This document shows positions 42,712 to 52,327 of a DNA stretch of 64,000 nucleotides, piece after piece. The stretch is from the NCBI GenBank assembly GCA_963837285.1, contig CAWIMS010000003.1, positions 62,001 to 126,000 on the forward strand. The letters run 5' to 3'. This DNA comes from Planosporangium sp963837285. GTDB lineage: Bacteria; Actinomycetota; Actinomycetes; Mycobacteriales; Micromonosporaceae. Under the pieces are notes generated by a model, which worked only from the letters and a program-made list of their open reading frames with translations, made no database searches and was not told the origin of the DNA. Both the position numbers and the translations under genes were made by a program. Each line of letters starts with the position of its first letter. Within the stretch, counting starts at the first letter, position 1.

Positions 42712-43206
42712 GTGTCATGGCTGCCTGGCGATTTCGTGCACCCTACCCGAGCCGACCTGTCGACCGGTCACCATCTGCGTCCGATCAGAGCCACCGACGT
42801 CGACCTCGACTATCCCGCCGTGATGGGTTCGCGGGAGCGGCTGTGGTCGATCTTCGGGCGGGCGTGGGGCTGGCCACCGGCGACCATGACGTACGAGCAG
42901 GATCGTGACGATCTCGCCCGGCACGAGGCGGAGATCGGGTCGCACCGGTCGTTCAACTACGCGGTGTTCGATGCCGCGGAAAGCGCCCTGCTCGGCTGCG
43001 TGTACATCGATCCACCGGAACGGGTCGGCGCCGACGCCGATGTCTCCTGGTGGATCGTCGATGCCCTGGTGGGTTCCGAGCTGGACCGCGCGCTCGATGC
43101 CTTCCTGCCGCGTTGGCTCGCCGAACGCTGGCCGTTCACCGGGCCGCGCCTGGTTGGCTGCGATCTGAGCTGGGACGACTGGTTGAACCTCCCGGAGCCG
43201 GGTTGA
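42712..43206 (+). CDS. GNAT-family acetyltransferase-like protein
   Basis: 164 residues. N-terminal HHLRPIRATDVDLDY and central RSFNYAVFDAAESALLGCVY plus VSWWIVDALVG follow the strand order of GNAT proteins, though the acetyl-CoA loop is poorly conserved. GTG 42712 starts 31 bp from the divergent CHAT gene, so the two share a promoter region. The substrate is unknown and any link with the conflict locus is only positional. Confidence 0.65.
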   Translation: MSWLPGDFVHPTRADLSTGHHLRPIRATDVDLDYPAVMGSRERLWSIFGRAWGWPPATMTYEQDRDDLARHEAEIGSHRSFNYAVFDAAESALLGCVYIDPPERVGADADVSWWIVDALVGSELDRALDAFLPRWLAERWPFTGPRLVGCDLSWDDWLNLPEPG

Positions 43207-43657
43207 TCAGCCCTCGCTGTCGCCTTCGCGACCGGCCCGCCACTGACCTGCGGGTACGTTGGCGGTCGTGGCGACGGCGGGTCCGGACAGCGGCTCAGGA
43301 TACTTCGGTGAGCTGCTGCTCCGGCACCGCACCGCCGCTGGGCTGAGCCAGCGCGCGCTCGCCCGCCGGTCCGGGCTCAGCGAGCGCGCGGTCCGCGACC
43401 TGGAGCGGGGCGCCACCTCGCGACCCCGGCGGGCGTCGGTCCAGGCGGTCGCCGGTGCGCTCGGGTTGACCGGCCACAACCTGGCGGCGTTCGTCGCCGC
43501 GGCGGACGGTCCGGCCGAGGACACGCCGTCGGCGGCCGCCCTGTCGACCCGGCCGCTGCCCGACCCGGGCGGGTTCGTCGGCCGCGACGCCGAGCTGCGC
43601 GTCCTTTCCGATCTCGTGGCCGGCGGCCGGTACCGGTTGATCACCGTGACCCGGCGA

Positions 43658-43757
43658 TCAGGGAACGATCTGCTGCGTGAACATCCGGTTGCTACCGCCG
43701 GTGAGCGGGTACTGGATCAGCAGCCCACCGGTCGAGCTGCCGGTACCGCCGGGCCGA
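43658..43757 (-). pseudogene. Possible C-terminal remnant of a ricin-type lectin-domain protein
   Basis: On the minus strand about 32 codons read SSTGGLLIQYPLTGGSNRMF followed by a short end and TGA. The pattern GxxIQYP..GGxNxxF resembles the beta-trefoil repeat of RICIN domains of secreted hydrolases. It abuts the break point of the XRE/ATPase remnant, so two gene fragments are joined here. Short, hence tentative. Confidence 0.35.
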
Positions 43758-43804
43758 TGGTCCGATCGCCGACACGGGCGGCGTGGATTCCCGACGGCTG
43801 GGGC

Positions 43805-43836
43805 TTGACCTTGACCCTGGGTCAGGGTTCGAGCAT
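43805..43836. promoter_or_regulatory. MerR-type promoter/operator
   Basis: TTGACC at 43805-43810 and a weak GAGCAT at 43831-43836 are 20 bp apart, the long spacing typical of MerR-activated promoters. Between them lies the dyad TTGACCCTGGGTCA within a wider ACC...GGT symmetry. It is 40 bp upstream of the merR-family start, so autoregulation is likely. Confidence 0.6.
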
Positions 43837-43875
43837 GGCTGCCGGGTGACACGATGAACGTGGGAGGTCAGCCAC

Positions 43876-44607
43876 ATGATCACCATCGGTCAGCTCGCCG
43901 ACTTCGCGGGTGTGACGATCAGGGCGGTCCGCCACTACCACCAACGCGGGCTGCTCGAGGAGCCGTCGCGCGACTCGTCCGGGTACCGCCGCTACACCGT
44001 CGAGCACGCGATCCAGCTGGTAAAGATCAAAACACTGGCCGAGGCCGGCGTGCCACTCGCCCGGATCAGGGAACTGCTCGCCGCCGACGCGGACCGGTTC
44101 GCCGTGGCGATCACCGAGATCGACCGCAACCTCCGGGAACGGGCCGAGGAACTGTGCCGTACCCGCGAGCGGATCGCCCAGTTGAGCGCCGGCGACCGGC
44201 TGTTCGTCTCGGCGGAGGTCGCCGACTACCTCGATCGGCTGTCCGAGCTCGGCGTCAGCAAGCGTGTGGTGGAGATGGAACGCAACGGCTGGATCCTGGT
44301 CCAGTCGGTCGCCCCGGAGCAGGCGGCGGTCTGGATCGCCGACAAGCGGGACGCGATCGACGATCCGGAGTTCCGCGCCATCTACCTCGACTACGACGCG
44401 TCGTTCGACTGGTCCCCGGACGACCCCCGCCTGTACCCGCTGGCCGAGCGCGCTCACCGGTGGCTGGCCGAGCGGAACGGCGATGTCGAGGACGGCGGGA
44501 AGCCGGCCCTCGACCCGATCACGGTCCAACTGGTCTCCACGGCCGCCGGCCCGTCGTCACCGGCCTGGGATCGCCTAGCCGAGATCACCAGCAGCATGGC
44601 GGAGTGA
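43876..44607 (+). CDS. MerR family transcriptional regulator
   Basis: 243 residues. The N-terminal winged HTH reads MITIGQLADFAGVTIRAVRH and RGLLEEPSRDSSGYRRYTV, followed by a coiled-coil helix (about 75-115). The C-terminal part of about 120 residues is an acidic helical domain without metal-binding cysteines, so it senses an organic ligand or acts alone. ATG 43876 has GGGAGG eight bases upstream. It is convergent with the HtrA-like gene, with element E5 between. Confidence 0.87.
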   Translation: MITIGQLADFAGVTIRAVRHYHQRGLLEEPSRDSSGYRRYTVEHAIQLVKIKTLAEAGVPLARIRELLAADADRFAVAITEIDRNLRERAEELCRTRERIAQLSAGDRLFVSAEVADYLDRLSELGVSKRVVEMERNGWILVQSVAPEQAAVWIADKRDAIDDPEFRAIYLDYDASFDWSPDDPRLYPLAERAHRWLAERNGDVEDGGKPALDPITVQLVSTAAGPSSPAWDRLAEITSSMAE

Positions 44608-44621
44608 TGCCTCTCGCTGCC

Positions 44622-44692
44622 TCTCGCCGATCAAGGAGAAATGTACACGGATGGGAGATCAATCCGTGTACATTTCTCCTTGATCGGCGAGA
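44622..44692. repeat. Palindromic element E5
   Basis: Perfect 31-bp arms (44622-44652 and 44662-44692) around a 9-base loop. Core GATCAAGGAGAAATGTACA as in E2 and E3. It exactly fills the gap between the convergent merR and htrA-like genes and starts 15 bp after one stop and ends 8 bp before the other. Confidence 0.92.
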
Positions 44693-44700
44693 AAGGGGCG

Positions 44701-45948
44701 TCAGCCGACCGGGCCGGTCGTCGCGGTCACGACCGCCGTGTGGGCCTGGCCGGTGGCGTCGGTCCAGCCGATGGTGAGGCGGTCACCGGGGTGGTACCCG
44801 TCGAGCAGGCCGGTGAGCGTGGTGGGGGAGTCGACGGTCTGCCCGTTCACGGACTGGATGACGTCGCCCGCGGCCAGCCCGGCGGACTCGGCCGGGGAGC
44901 CGGACAGCACGCCGAGTACGGGTACCCCGCCGGTCGCCCCGCCACCCGACTGGATGCCGAGGAACGCGGTCGCTCCGATGTGGACGGTGTCGGAGCTGTG
45001 CCTGGCCTCGATCTGCTTGGCGATGGTGACCGCCTGGTTGATCGGGATGGCGTACCCGTCGCCGCCGGTCGCCTGGTACCGGAAGCCGGCCGACGCCGCG
45101 GTGTCCATGCCGATGATCTTCCCCGATGTGGTGGCCAGCGGGCCGCCGGAGTCGCCGGGCTGGATCGCGGCCGCGATCTCGATCAGGCCGGTCAGCTGCT
45201 CGGCGGCGCCGGTGGAGTCGTCCTGCGCCGTGATCGACTGACCGAGCGCGGTGACGGTTCCGCCGACGGCGGTCGGGGTGCCACCGGTACCACCGGCGTT
45301 GCCGATCGCGACCACGCTGTCGCCGGTGTTCACAGTGGACGAATCGCCGAGCGGCGCGACGGTCAACCCGGAGGCGCCCGACAGCTTCAGCACCGCGACG
45401 TCTTCGCTCCGGTCGTACCCGACGACGCTGGCCTGGTACGTCTGCCCGTTGCCGACGTCGGTGACGCTGATGCTCGTGGCGCCGGCCACGACGTGGTTGT
45501 TGGTCAGGATCAGCCCATCGGCGCTCAGGACGATGCCGGTGCCGGCGGCGGCGCCGTTCTGGTATCCGAGGGTGGTGTTGACGTCGACGATTCCCGGGTC
45601 CACCTTCGCGGCCACCGAGGAGATCTGCGCCGACGCCGCCCCCGATCCGCCGGCGGTCCCCGATCCGCCGGCCGCCGGGGCCCCGCCGGCCGCACCGGCG
45701 ACGCCGCCGCTGGTCTGCGTCTGGCTCGCCGGGCGCATGGCGCGGCCGGCCAGGAAGGCGCCGCCGGCGATGACGAGGATCAGCACCAGCGCGGCGGCCA
45801 CGGCGGCGACCAGCCAGGCGGCGCGGCGCGATGACGGTTGCGACGGCGGTACCGGCGCCTGGGGTGCCTCGGGTGGTGGCGGTGGTGGCTGTGTGGGCGG
45901 CGGCCAAGCACCGTACGGGATGTCCATCGTGGACGTGGGACGTGTCAT
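44701..45948 (-). CDS. HtrA/DegP-like serine protease with PDZ domain
   Basis: 415 residues. A Pro-rich cytoplasmic N-terminus precedes one transmembrane helix (about 45-68), so the protease faces the outside. The trypsin-like domain has His152 (LTNNHVV), Asp183 (SEDVAVL) and Ser267 (GDSGGPL), a complete triad. A PDZ domain (about 330-410, LAAGDVIQSVNGQTV) ends the protein. Such proteases handle damaged envelope proteins. ATG 45948 is the start. Upstream 46 to 46043 bp hold no gene. Confidence 0.92.
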   Translation of the reverse strand: MTRPTSTMDIPYGAWPPPTQPPPPPPEAPQAPVPPSQPSSRRAAWLVAAVAAALVLILVIAGGAFLAGRAMRPASQTQTSGGVAGAAGGAPAAGGSGTAGGSGAASAQISSVAAKVDPGIVDVNTTLGYQNGAAAGTGIVLSADGLILTNNHVVAGATSISVTDVGNGQTYQASVVGYDRSEDVAVLKLSGASGLTVAPLGDSSTVNTGDSVVAIGNAGGTGGTPTAVGGTVTALGQSITAQDDSTGAAEQLTGLIEIAAAIQPGDSGGPLATTSGKIIGMDTAASAGFRYQATGGDGYAIPINQAVTIAKQIEARHSSDTVHIGATAFLGIQSGGGATGGVPVLGVLSGSPAESAGLAAGDVIQSVNGQTVDSPTTLTGLLDGYHPGDRLTIGWTDATGQAHTAVVTATTGPVG

Positions 45949-46043
45949 CTCGCGCCAGTCCTTCCAGGCGGCGTAGCTAGCTCGTTCGCTACCGACACTT
46001 GCTCGGCTGGCTGGGAACAGGCTTGCGCCTGGCTGTCGGGACG

Positions 46044-47192
46044 CTATGTCTTGCCTGTGGGAAAGCTGGAAGGTGGGTACGTGCGCCCCTTCCAGCCGGC
46101 GCCCCGACCGCGGTGGTGCGCGACGGCGGAGTCGACGGTCATCGCCAGGTACAGGACGGCGGTGCCCGGCAGCAGCAGCGCCGCCCAGACCGGTTGGCCG
46201 TAGTAGCGCAACATCGGCGCGAAGGTGCCGGCCATCACCAGCCAGGCCGCCGCGCCGGCCGCCGATGCCCACCAATCGGAGTCGAGGGCGCCGGCCACCG
46301 TGGCCACCGGCGGCACCACGAACACCAGGGCCAACCCCACCACGGTACCGGCGAGCAGCCCGATCGAGTGGCGGAGCTGGGCGTACGCGCTGCGCGACAC
46401 CATGCGCCACAGCGAACCGAGGTCGTCGTACGGGCGGACCGAGTCGACCAGGTCGGCCAGTCCGAGGAAGGTCCGCGCCCCGGAACGCTTGAGCAGCCGG
46501 GCCAGCGCCACGTCGTCGATGACCGCACCGCGGATCGCGTCCAGCCCGCCGGCCCGCGCCAGCGCCGCCCGGCGTACCAGGGAGCAGCCACCGGCCGCGG
46601 CGGCGGTACGGGTACCCGGGCGGTTGCTCCACCGGAACGGGTACAGCAGCGCGAAGAAGTACACGAACGCCGGCACGATCAGGCGCTCCCAGCCGGTACG
46701 CACCCGCAGCCGGGCCAGCTGGGAAACCAGGTCCAGCCGGTTCGCGTGCGCGGCGCGGACCAGCGCGGACAGCGACCCGGGCCGGTGGGCGATGTCCGCG
46801 TCGGTGAGCAGGAGGAAGTCGACGGGACCGGCCGCTGAGACCCCGGCGCGCAGGGCCCACAGCTTGCCGGTCCAGCCGGGCGGCGGCTCGCCGGGCGCGA
46901 CCAGGTCCACCCCGGGCCACCGGCCGGCCACCAGGTCGCCGGTACCGTCGGCCGAGTTGTCGTCGACCAGGATCACCCGTACCTGGCCCGGGTAGTCCTG
47001 GTCGAGCAGCGAGGGCAGACTCGCCGGCAGTACCGTGGCCTCGTCGCGGGCCGGCACCACCACGGCCACGGTGGGCCACACCGGCGGGTCGGCACCGGGC
47101 GGCAGGCGCACATCGGTGCGCCAGAACATTCCCCGCGCGACCGCCAGCCAGAGCCACACCAGCACGGCCAGGCCGGCCAGGCCGGTGAGCAC
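46044..47192 (-). CDS. hpnB: HpnB-like membrane glycosyltransferase (GT2)
   Basis: 382 residues. An N-terminal helix (LAGLAVLVWLWLAVARG) is followed by a GT2 domain with VVVPARDEA, VRVILVDDNSADGT and the metal-binding LLTDADIAH, then GWTGKLWAL and AAAAGGCSLVRR typical of hopene-associated glycosyltransferases. Three to four C-terminal helices follow. HpnB-type proteins occur in hopanoid loci, but no squalene or hopene genes are in the window. GTG 47192 or TTG 47198 is the start, directly at the lacI-family stop. Confidence 0.82.
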   Translation of the reverse strand: MLTGLAGLAVLVWLWLAVARGMFWRTDVRLPPGADPPVWPTVAVVVPARDEATVLPASLPSLLDQDYPGQVRVILVDDNSADGTGDLVAGRWPGVDLVAPGEPPPGWTGKLWALRAGVSAAGPVDFLLLTDADIAHRPGSLSALVRAAHANRLDLVSQLARLRVRTGWERLIVPAFVYFFALLYPFRWSNRPGTRTAAAAGGCSLVRRAALARAGGLDAIRGAVIDDVALARLLKRSGARTFLGLADLVDSVRPYDDLGSLWRMVSRSAYAQLRHSIGLLAGTVVGLALVFVVPPVATVAGALDSDWWASAAGAAAWLVMAGTFAPMLRYYGQPVWAALLLPGTAVLYLAMTVDSAVAHHRGRGAGWKGRTYPPSSFPTGKT

Positions 47193-47194
47193 AC

Positions 47195-48241
47195 TCAACG
47201 CCCGGCGGGGGGAGGCGCCGTCGATCCGCGGACGACGAGTTCGGTGGCCAGCTCGACGTGGTGGGAGTCGAGCTTCTCGCCGGCGGCGATCCGCAGCGCG
47301 GTCCGCAGCGCCACCGCGCCCATCTGCCGCAGCGGCTGGCGGACCGTGGTCAGCGGCGGCGACGCGTACCGGGCGACCTCGGTGTCGTCGAACCCGACGA
47401 GGCTGAGATCCTCCGGTATCCGCAGCCCCCGCGACCGGGCCGCCTCGATGACCCCGGCGGCCGTCTCGTCGCTGCCGGCGAACACCGCCGTCGGTGGCTC
47501 CGGCAGGTCGAGAAGGGCCGCCCCGCCGACGAGACCGTCCTGGTAGCGGAAGCTCCCGGTGCGCACGTACTCCTCCGGGGCCGGCGCCCCGGCGGCCTCC
47601 AGAGCGGCGCGGTAGCCGTGCATCCGGGCCTGGTTGCACGCGGCGGCCACCGGCCCGCCGACGTACCCGATCCGCCGGTGCCCCAGCGACAGCAGGTGCC
47701 GGGTCGCGGCGACCCCGCCGGCGAAGTTGGTCGAGCCGACGCTCGTCACCCGCGAGTGCGGCATTTCGAGCGGATCGATGACGACGAGCGGGAGATGGGC
47801 CCGCGACAGCGCCCGCAGCTCCGCCGCCGTCAGGTCGTCGGTCACCGCGATGACCGCCTGGCGGCCCGCGGCGGCGAGGTCGCGGGCCCACGCGCCGAAA
47901 CCGTCACTGTGGGAGCGCTGCTGGCCCCGTGGCCGCACGCTGATCGCGACCGCGACCTCGCTGTCCGCCGCGGAGTCGAGCACACCCTGGATGATCTCGA
48001 TGGAGTACGCGTTGAAGTCCCCGGTGAACAGCAGCTCGATCGCCGCGGTCGCCGCGCTGCGCCGGGCCGTCGTCGGCCGCCGGCCGATGTAGTCGTGCTG
48101 CCGCAGGAGGGCCTCGACGAGCGCGCGGGTCTCCGGGCCGACGTCGGCCCGGCCGTTCACGACCTTCGACACGGTCGCCACGGAGACGCCGGCGGATGCG
48201 GCGACGGTTGCGAGCGTTGCCCGCCCGTCTCTGGACGGCAC
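47195..48241 (-). CDS. LacI family transcriptional regulator of the GH3 locus
   Basis: 348 residues. The HTH reads ATLATVAASAGVSVATVSKV with VNGRADVGPETRALVE, and the sugar-sensing domain includes IGYVGGPVAAACNQARMHGY and SLVGFDDTEVARYASPPL. GTG 48241 follows GGAGGAGG. It lies 12 bp after the GH3 gene in the same direction, so it is probably the last regulator gene of that operon and may recognise the CGAAA..TTTCG sites at 50.7-50.9 kb. Confidence 0.9.
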   Translation of the reverse strand: MPSRDGRATLATVAASAGVSVATVSKVVNGRADVGPETRALVEALLRQHDYIGRRPTTARRSAATAAIELLFTGDFNAYSIEIIQGVLDSAADSEVAVAISVRPRGQQRSHSDGFGAWARDLAAAGRQAVIAVTDDLTAAELRALSRAHLPLVVIDPLEMPHSRVTSVGSTNFAGGVAATRHLLSLGHRRIGYVGGPVAAACNQARMHGYRAALEAAGAPAPEEYVRTGSFRYQDGLVGGAALLDLPEPPTAVFAGSDETAAGVIEAARSRGLRIPEDLSLVGFDDTEVARYASPPLTTVRQPLRQMGAVALRTALRIAAGEKLDSHHVELATELVVRGSTAPPPAGR

Positions 48242-48253
48242 GACGTCCTCCTC

Positions 48254-50663
48254 CTAGGCGTCGGTGCGGCCCGGGGCGGGGCCGATGCCAACGGGTGTGA
48301 CGAGCCGCCGGTCGTGGCCCACCACGCGCAAGGGGCCGGTCAGCCGCACGATACCGCGAACCGGCAGGTCAGCCGACGAGGTGCCGGCGAGAACTTCGAA
48401 CTCCCCGGGCTCGACCACCCGCTGGAGCCGCCGGCCGGTGAAGGCCGTCCGGTCCGCGTGTACGCGGAACTGTACCCGAGCCGCCGCACCCGGTTCGAGC
48501 TGGACGCGGGCGAAGCCGGCGAGCTGCCGGACCGGCCGGACCACCTGGGCGAGCACGTCACGCAGGTACAGCTGGACGACCTCGGTGCCCGCCCGCGACC
48601 CGGTGTTGCGGACCCGGACGGCGACGGTGAACTCGCCGTCGGTGGGCACCTCGGCGTCGCTGATCCGCAGGTCGTCGACCTCGAAGGAGGTGTACGAGCC
48701 GCCGTGGCCGAACGGGAACAGCGGGGTCGGGTCGACCGTGCTGATGCCGGCGTTCTCCGCGCCGAGCGGCGGTTGCAGGTACGTGCCCGGCTGGCCGCCG
48801 GGATGCCGGGGAATCTGTACCGGCAGCTTTCCGCCGGGCTGGATCCGGCCGGAGAGGACGCCCGCGATCGCCGGACCGCCCTCCTCGCCGGGCATGAACG
48901 CCTGGACCAGGCCGGCGGCGCGGCCGGACACGGCGCCGAGCGCGTACGGGCGGCCGGACACCACGACCACCACCACCGGGGTACCGGTCGCCAGCAGCTC
49001 GTCGAGCAGGTCCGCCTGCACCCCGGGCAGCCGCAGGTCCGGGGCGTCGCACCCCTCGCCGGACGAGCCGTTGCCGAACAGGCCGGCCAGGTCGCCGACG
49101 ACGGCCACGCACAGGTCGGCCGACCGGGCCGCCGCGACCGCGGCCGGGAAGCCGGACCGGTCGTCGCCGAGCACCGGGCAGCCCGGCTCGTACCCGACCT
49201 CGACACCCGGCAGCTCCGCGCGCAGCGCGTCGACCGCGGTCGACACGTCGATGCCCAGCCCGAGCCCCGGATAGCGCGGCAGGACATGGTTGGGAAACGC
49301 GTAGCAACCCATGAACGTACGGGCGTCGGCGGCGCACGGCCCGACCACCGCGACGCTCCGCAGCCCCGGGTCGAGCGGCAGCGCGGTACCCGCGTCGAGG
49401 AGGATCACCGACCGTTCGGCCATCTCCCGGGCGAGGGCCCGGTTCGCCGGTGAATCGAGGTCGGCGGCCGTGGCGCCGGCCGCTGAGCCTTCCGGCGTCC
49501 AGCCCGGGTCGAGCAGCCCGAGCCGCGCCTTCTGGGTGAGCATCCGGCGGGCGGCCCGGTCGACCAGGTCCTCGGCCACCTCGCCGCGGCGTACCCGGTC
49601 CACCAGCCCGGGACCGTAGCCGAGCGCGTCCGGCAGCTCGACGTCGACCCCGGCGGCGAGCGCCACCGCGCCGGCATCGACGAAGTCCGCGGCGACCCGG
49701 TGCATCCGGGCGAGGAACGCGACCGCCCAGTAGTCCGACACGACCGTGCCGTCGAACCCCCACTCGTCCGCGCAGCAGGTCGGTGAGCAGCCAGGAGTCC
49801 GCCCCGGCCGGAATGCCGTCGACGTCGGCGTACGAGTGCATCACCGAGCCGGCGCCGGCGCCGGTCACCGCCGCCTCGAACGGCGGCAGGATCACGTCCA
49901 TCAGCTCGCGCCGGCCCATCGACACGGGACCGTGGTTGCGGGCCGCGCGCGAGGCCGAGTACCCGGCGAAGTGTTTCAGGGTGGCGATGACCCCGGCGCT
50001 CTGCAGGCCCCGGACGTAGGCGGCGCCGAGCATCGCGACGAGGTAGGGGTCCTCGCCCATGGTCTCCTCGACCCGGCCCCAGCGGTAGTCGCGGACGACG
50101 TCCAGCACGGGGGACAGGCCCTGGTGTACCCCGACCGCCGCCATGTCCCGCCCGATCGCGGCGGCCATCCGCTCGACGAGATCGGGGTCGAACGTGGCGC
50201 CCCAGGCGATCGCCGCCGGGTACACCGTCGCGCCGTACGTCGTGAACCCGGTGAGGCACTCCTCGTGGACGAGCGCCGGAATCCGCAGGCGCGTTCCGTC
50301 GAGGACGACCCGGTGCTGGCGGACCAGCTCCGCCACGCCCTCCGCGACGGTCACTGGGACGCTGCCGTACACCCGGGTGAGGTGGCCGAGCCCGTGCCGG
50401 CTCGACTCCTCCAGCGACCGGCCGCCGGCCGCGGCGAAGACGTCCTGCATCGGGGCGACGTTGTGCGCGGTGTCCGCCCCGGTCCCGGGTCCGGCGTCGG
50501 GTCCGGCATCGTGCTCGGCGCCGGCGGCCCGCATGTCGTTGCCGACCCACCGGCTGCCGAGCTGGGCGACCTTCTCCTCCAGGGTCATGTGCGCCAGCAG
50601 CAGCTCGACCCGCTCGGCAATGGAGAGTGTGGTGTCCTGCCACGGCCATGTCGTCGTCGTCAC
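48254..50663 (-). pseudogene. GH3 glycoside hydrolase, split by one-base frameshift
   Basis: About 800 codons of a GH3 beta-glucosidase/beta-xylosidase. From GTG 50663 the N-terminal barrel reads TLEEKVAQLGSRWVGNDM, TLKHFAGYSASRAARNH and ADSWLLTDLLR. At about 49766-49771 one extra base shifts the frame; DEWGFDGTVVSDYWAV continues in the next frame and contains the catalytic nucleophile Asp of SDYW. The second domain and fibronectin-III-like end run to 48254 without further damage. Either the gene is newly inactivated or the base is a sequencing error. Divergent from the transporter operon; LacI gene 12 bp downstream. Confidence 0.85.
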
Positions 50664-50705
50664 GAGGGCCCCCCTTTTCCGCTTCGCAAGGTTGTAGCGC
50701 GATCT

Positions 50706-50716
50706 CGAAACTTTCG
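50706..50716. promoter_or_regulatory. LacI-type operator CGAAACTTTCG (GH3 side)
   Basis: Perfect dyad with a central C, 43 bp upstream of the GH3 GTG. The CGAA-N-TTCG pattern matches known actinomycete beta-xylosidase/glucosidase repressor sites (BxlR type). Confidence 0.7.
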
Positions 50717-50853
50717 AAAGACCTCCGGTCGTACCAAAAGACCCGGCCGTATCCTCCACCAGCTCCGGCCGACCCGCGACAGACTCGCTTTCATCCAGTG
50801 GCAGCCGAGCTTTCCGCCCCTTGACAGGCCCGATGCGGAATCCTACGTTAACT

Positions 50854-50864
50854 TGAAAATTTCG
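50854..50864. promoter_or_regulatory. Second CGAAA..TTTCG-like operator (transporter side)
   Basis: TGAAAATTTCG, one mismatch in the left half, facing the transporter operon. The 324-bp divergent region (50664-50987) has no other recognisable feature; it is AT-richer than its surroundings around this site, as expected for promoters. Confidence 0.6.
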
Positions 50865-50987
50865 CGCTAGTTTACGGGGCCAGCGGTCCGGGCTTGCGGT
50901 CGGATCCAGTGGAAGATGCGCAGGCCGACACCTACTCAGACGACCGACTCGCCGCGGGATGCCGCGGCTTGGGGTACGGAGGTCAGC

Positions 50988-52327
50988 GTGGAACGCAGGA
51001 CCATTTCTCGTCGTAACTTCCTCAGCCTCGCCGTGGGTGCCGGCGCCGGCGCGGCGCTCGCCGCCTGCGGCAAGTCCGGCCCCAGCAGCGGCGGAGCCGG
51101 CAACGGCGCGGGCGCCGACGCGGCCACCTACTGGTTCCTCAGCGTCCAGCCGCAGCAGGGCATCCGCGAACGGGCGGTCCAGCGGTTCAACCAGGCGAAC
51201 CCCAAGACACAGATCAAGGACACCGAGTTCCAGAACGACGCGTACAAGACGAAGATCAAGACGGCCATCGGCGCCGGCCAGGCGCCGACGATCATCTGGG
51301 GCTGGGGCGGCGGCGGCCTGAAGAGCTACGTCGACGCGAGCCAGGTCGAGGACCTCACCGACTGGTTCGCCCAGAACCCGGCGGTGAAGAACCGGCTGTT
51401 CCCGTCCGCCTTCGGCGCGGCGACCGTCAACGGCAAGATCTACGCCATGCCGGCCGAGAAGGTCCAGCCGATCGTGCTGTACTACAACAAGAAGGTCTTC
51501 GACAAGGTCGGCGTCCAGCCGCCGCAGTCCTGGGGCGACATCATGGCCCTGGTGCCCAAGTTCAACGCCAAGGGCATCGCGCCGTTCTCGCTGGGCGGCC
51601 AGTCGCGCTGGACGAACATGATGTGGCTGGAGTTCCTCTTCGACCGCATCGGCGGCCCCGAGGTGTTCCAGGCGGTCTTCGACGGCCAGAAGAACGCCTG
51701 GTCCAACCTGCCGTCACGGACATGCTGACCAAGGTGCAGGACCTGGTCAAGGCCAACGGCTTCATCAAGGGCTTCTCCTCGATCACCGCCGACTCCAACG
51801 CCGACCAGGCCCTGCTGTACACCGGCAAGGCCGCGATGATGCTGCACGGCACCTGGACGTACGGGGGCATGAAGCAGGACGGCGGTGACTTCGTCTCCGG
51901 CGGCCACCTCGGCTACATGAACTTCCCGCCGGTCGAGGGCGGCAAGGGCGACCCGAGCGACACGGTCGGCAACCCCGGGCAGTACCTGTCGATCTCGTCG
52001 AAGGCCACCAGTGCCCAGAAGGAGACCGCCAAGAAGTTCTTCGCCACCGGCGTCCTCTCCGACGCCGAGGTCAAGGAGTGGATCGGCACCGGCGGAGTGC
52101 CGATCGTCAACGGGACGGAGAGCCAGCTCGCCGCGTCGAAGGACGCCGACTTCCTCACGTTCGTCTACGGCGTCTCCAGCAAGGCCAAGGCGTTCGCCCA
52201 GTCCTGGGACCAGGCGCTGAGCCCGACCGCCGCCGAGACGCTGCTCGACAACATCTCCAAGCTGTTCCAGCTGTCGATCACCCCGCAGCAGTGGATCGAC
52301 AACATGAACGAGGCCATCGGCACATGA
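50988..52327 (+). pseudogene. Sugar ABC substrate-binding lipoprotein, split by one-base frameshift
   Basis: From GTG 50988 (GGAGG upstream) the signal peptide has SRRNFL, a twin-arginine motif, and the lipobox LAAC. The CUT1 binding-protein fold follows (WGWGGGGLKSYVDASQVEDL, AMPAEKVQPIVLYYNKKVF). After AWSN at about 51711 one base is missing; PAVTDMLTKVQDLVKANGF continues in the next frame to the normal end at 52327. A C-run (AACCTGCC instead of AACCCTGCC) marks the likely spot. About 446 codons in total. Either a real inactivation or a sequencing error; see the GH3 gene opposite. Confidence 0.85.

Larger units (their letters stand above)
43268..43849 (+). pseudogene. Truncated XRE-type HTH/ATPase regulator
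   Basis: Residues 1-75 form an XRE HTH (LRHRTAAGLSQRALARRSGL, then AVRDLERG). A linker leads to FVGRDAELRVLSDLV and RYRLITVT, the start of the P-loop ATPase domain of large AfsR/LuxR-like regulators. Just where the Walker A glycines should come, at about 43650, the sequence changes to an unrelated reading and stops 65 codons later. The ATPase and TPR parts (about 600-900 residues) are missing. Confidence 0.7.

Noticed and set aside
42712..43206. GNAT gene as fourth member of the CHAT/NACHT system
   Set aside because: It is divergent, and GNAT genes are common next to any locus; nothing ties it to the system.
49741..49800. Programmed frameshift in GH3
   Set aside because: No slippery heptamer, stimulatory pseudoknot or Shine-Dalgarno-like element is evident next to the shift; a plain one-base indel explains it.
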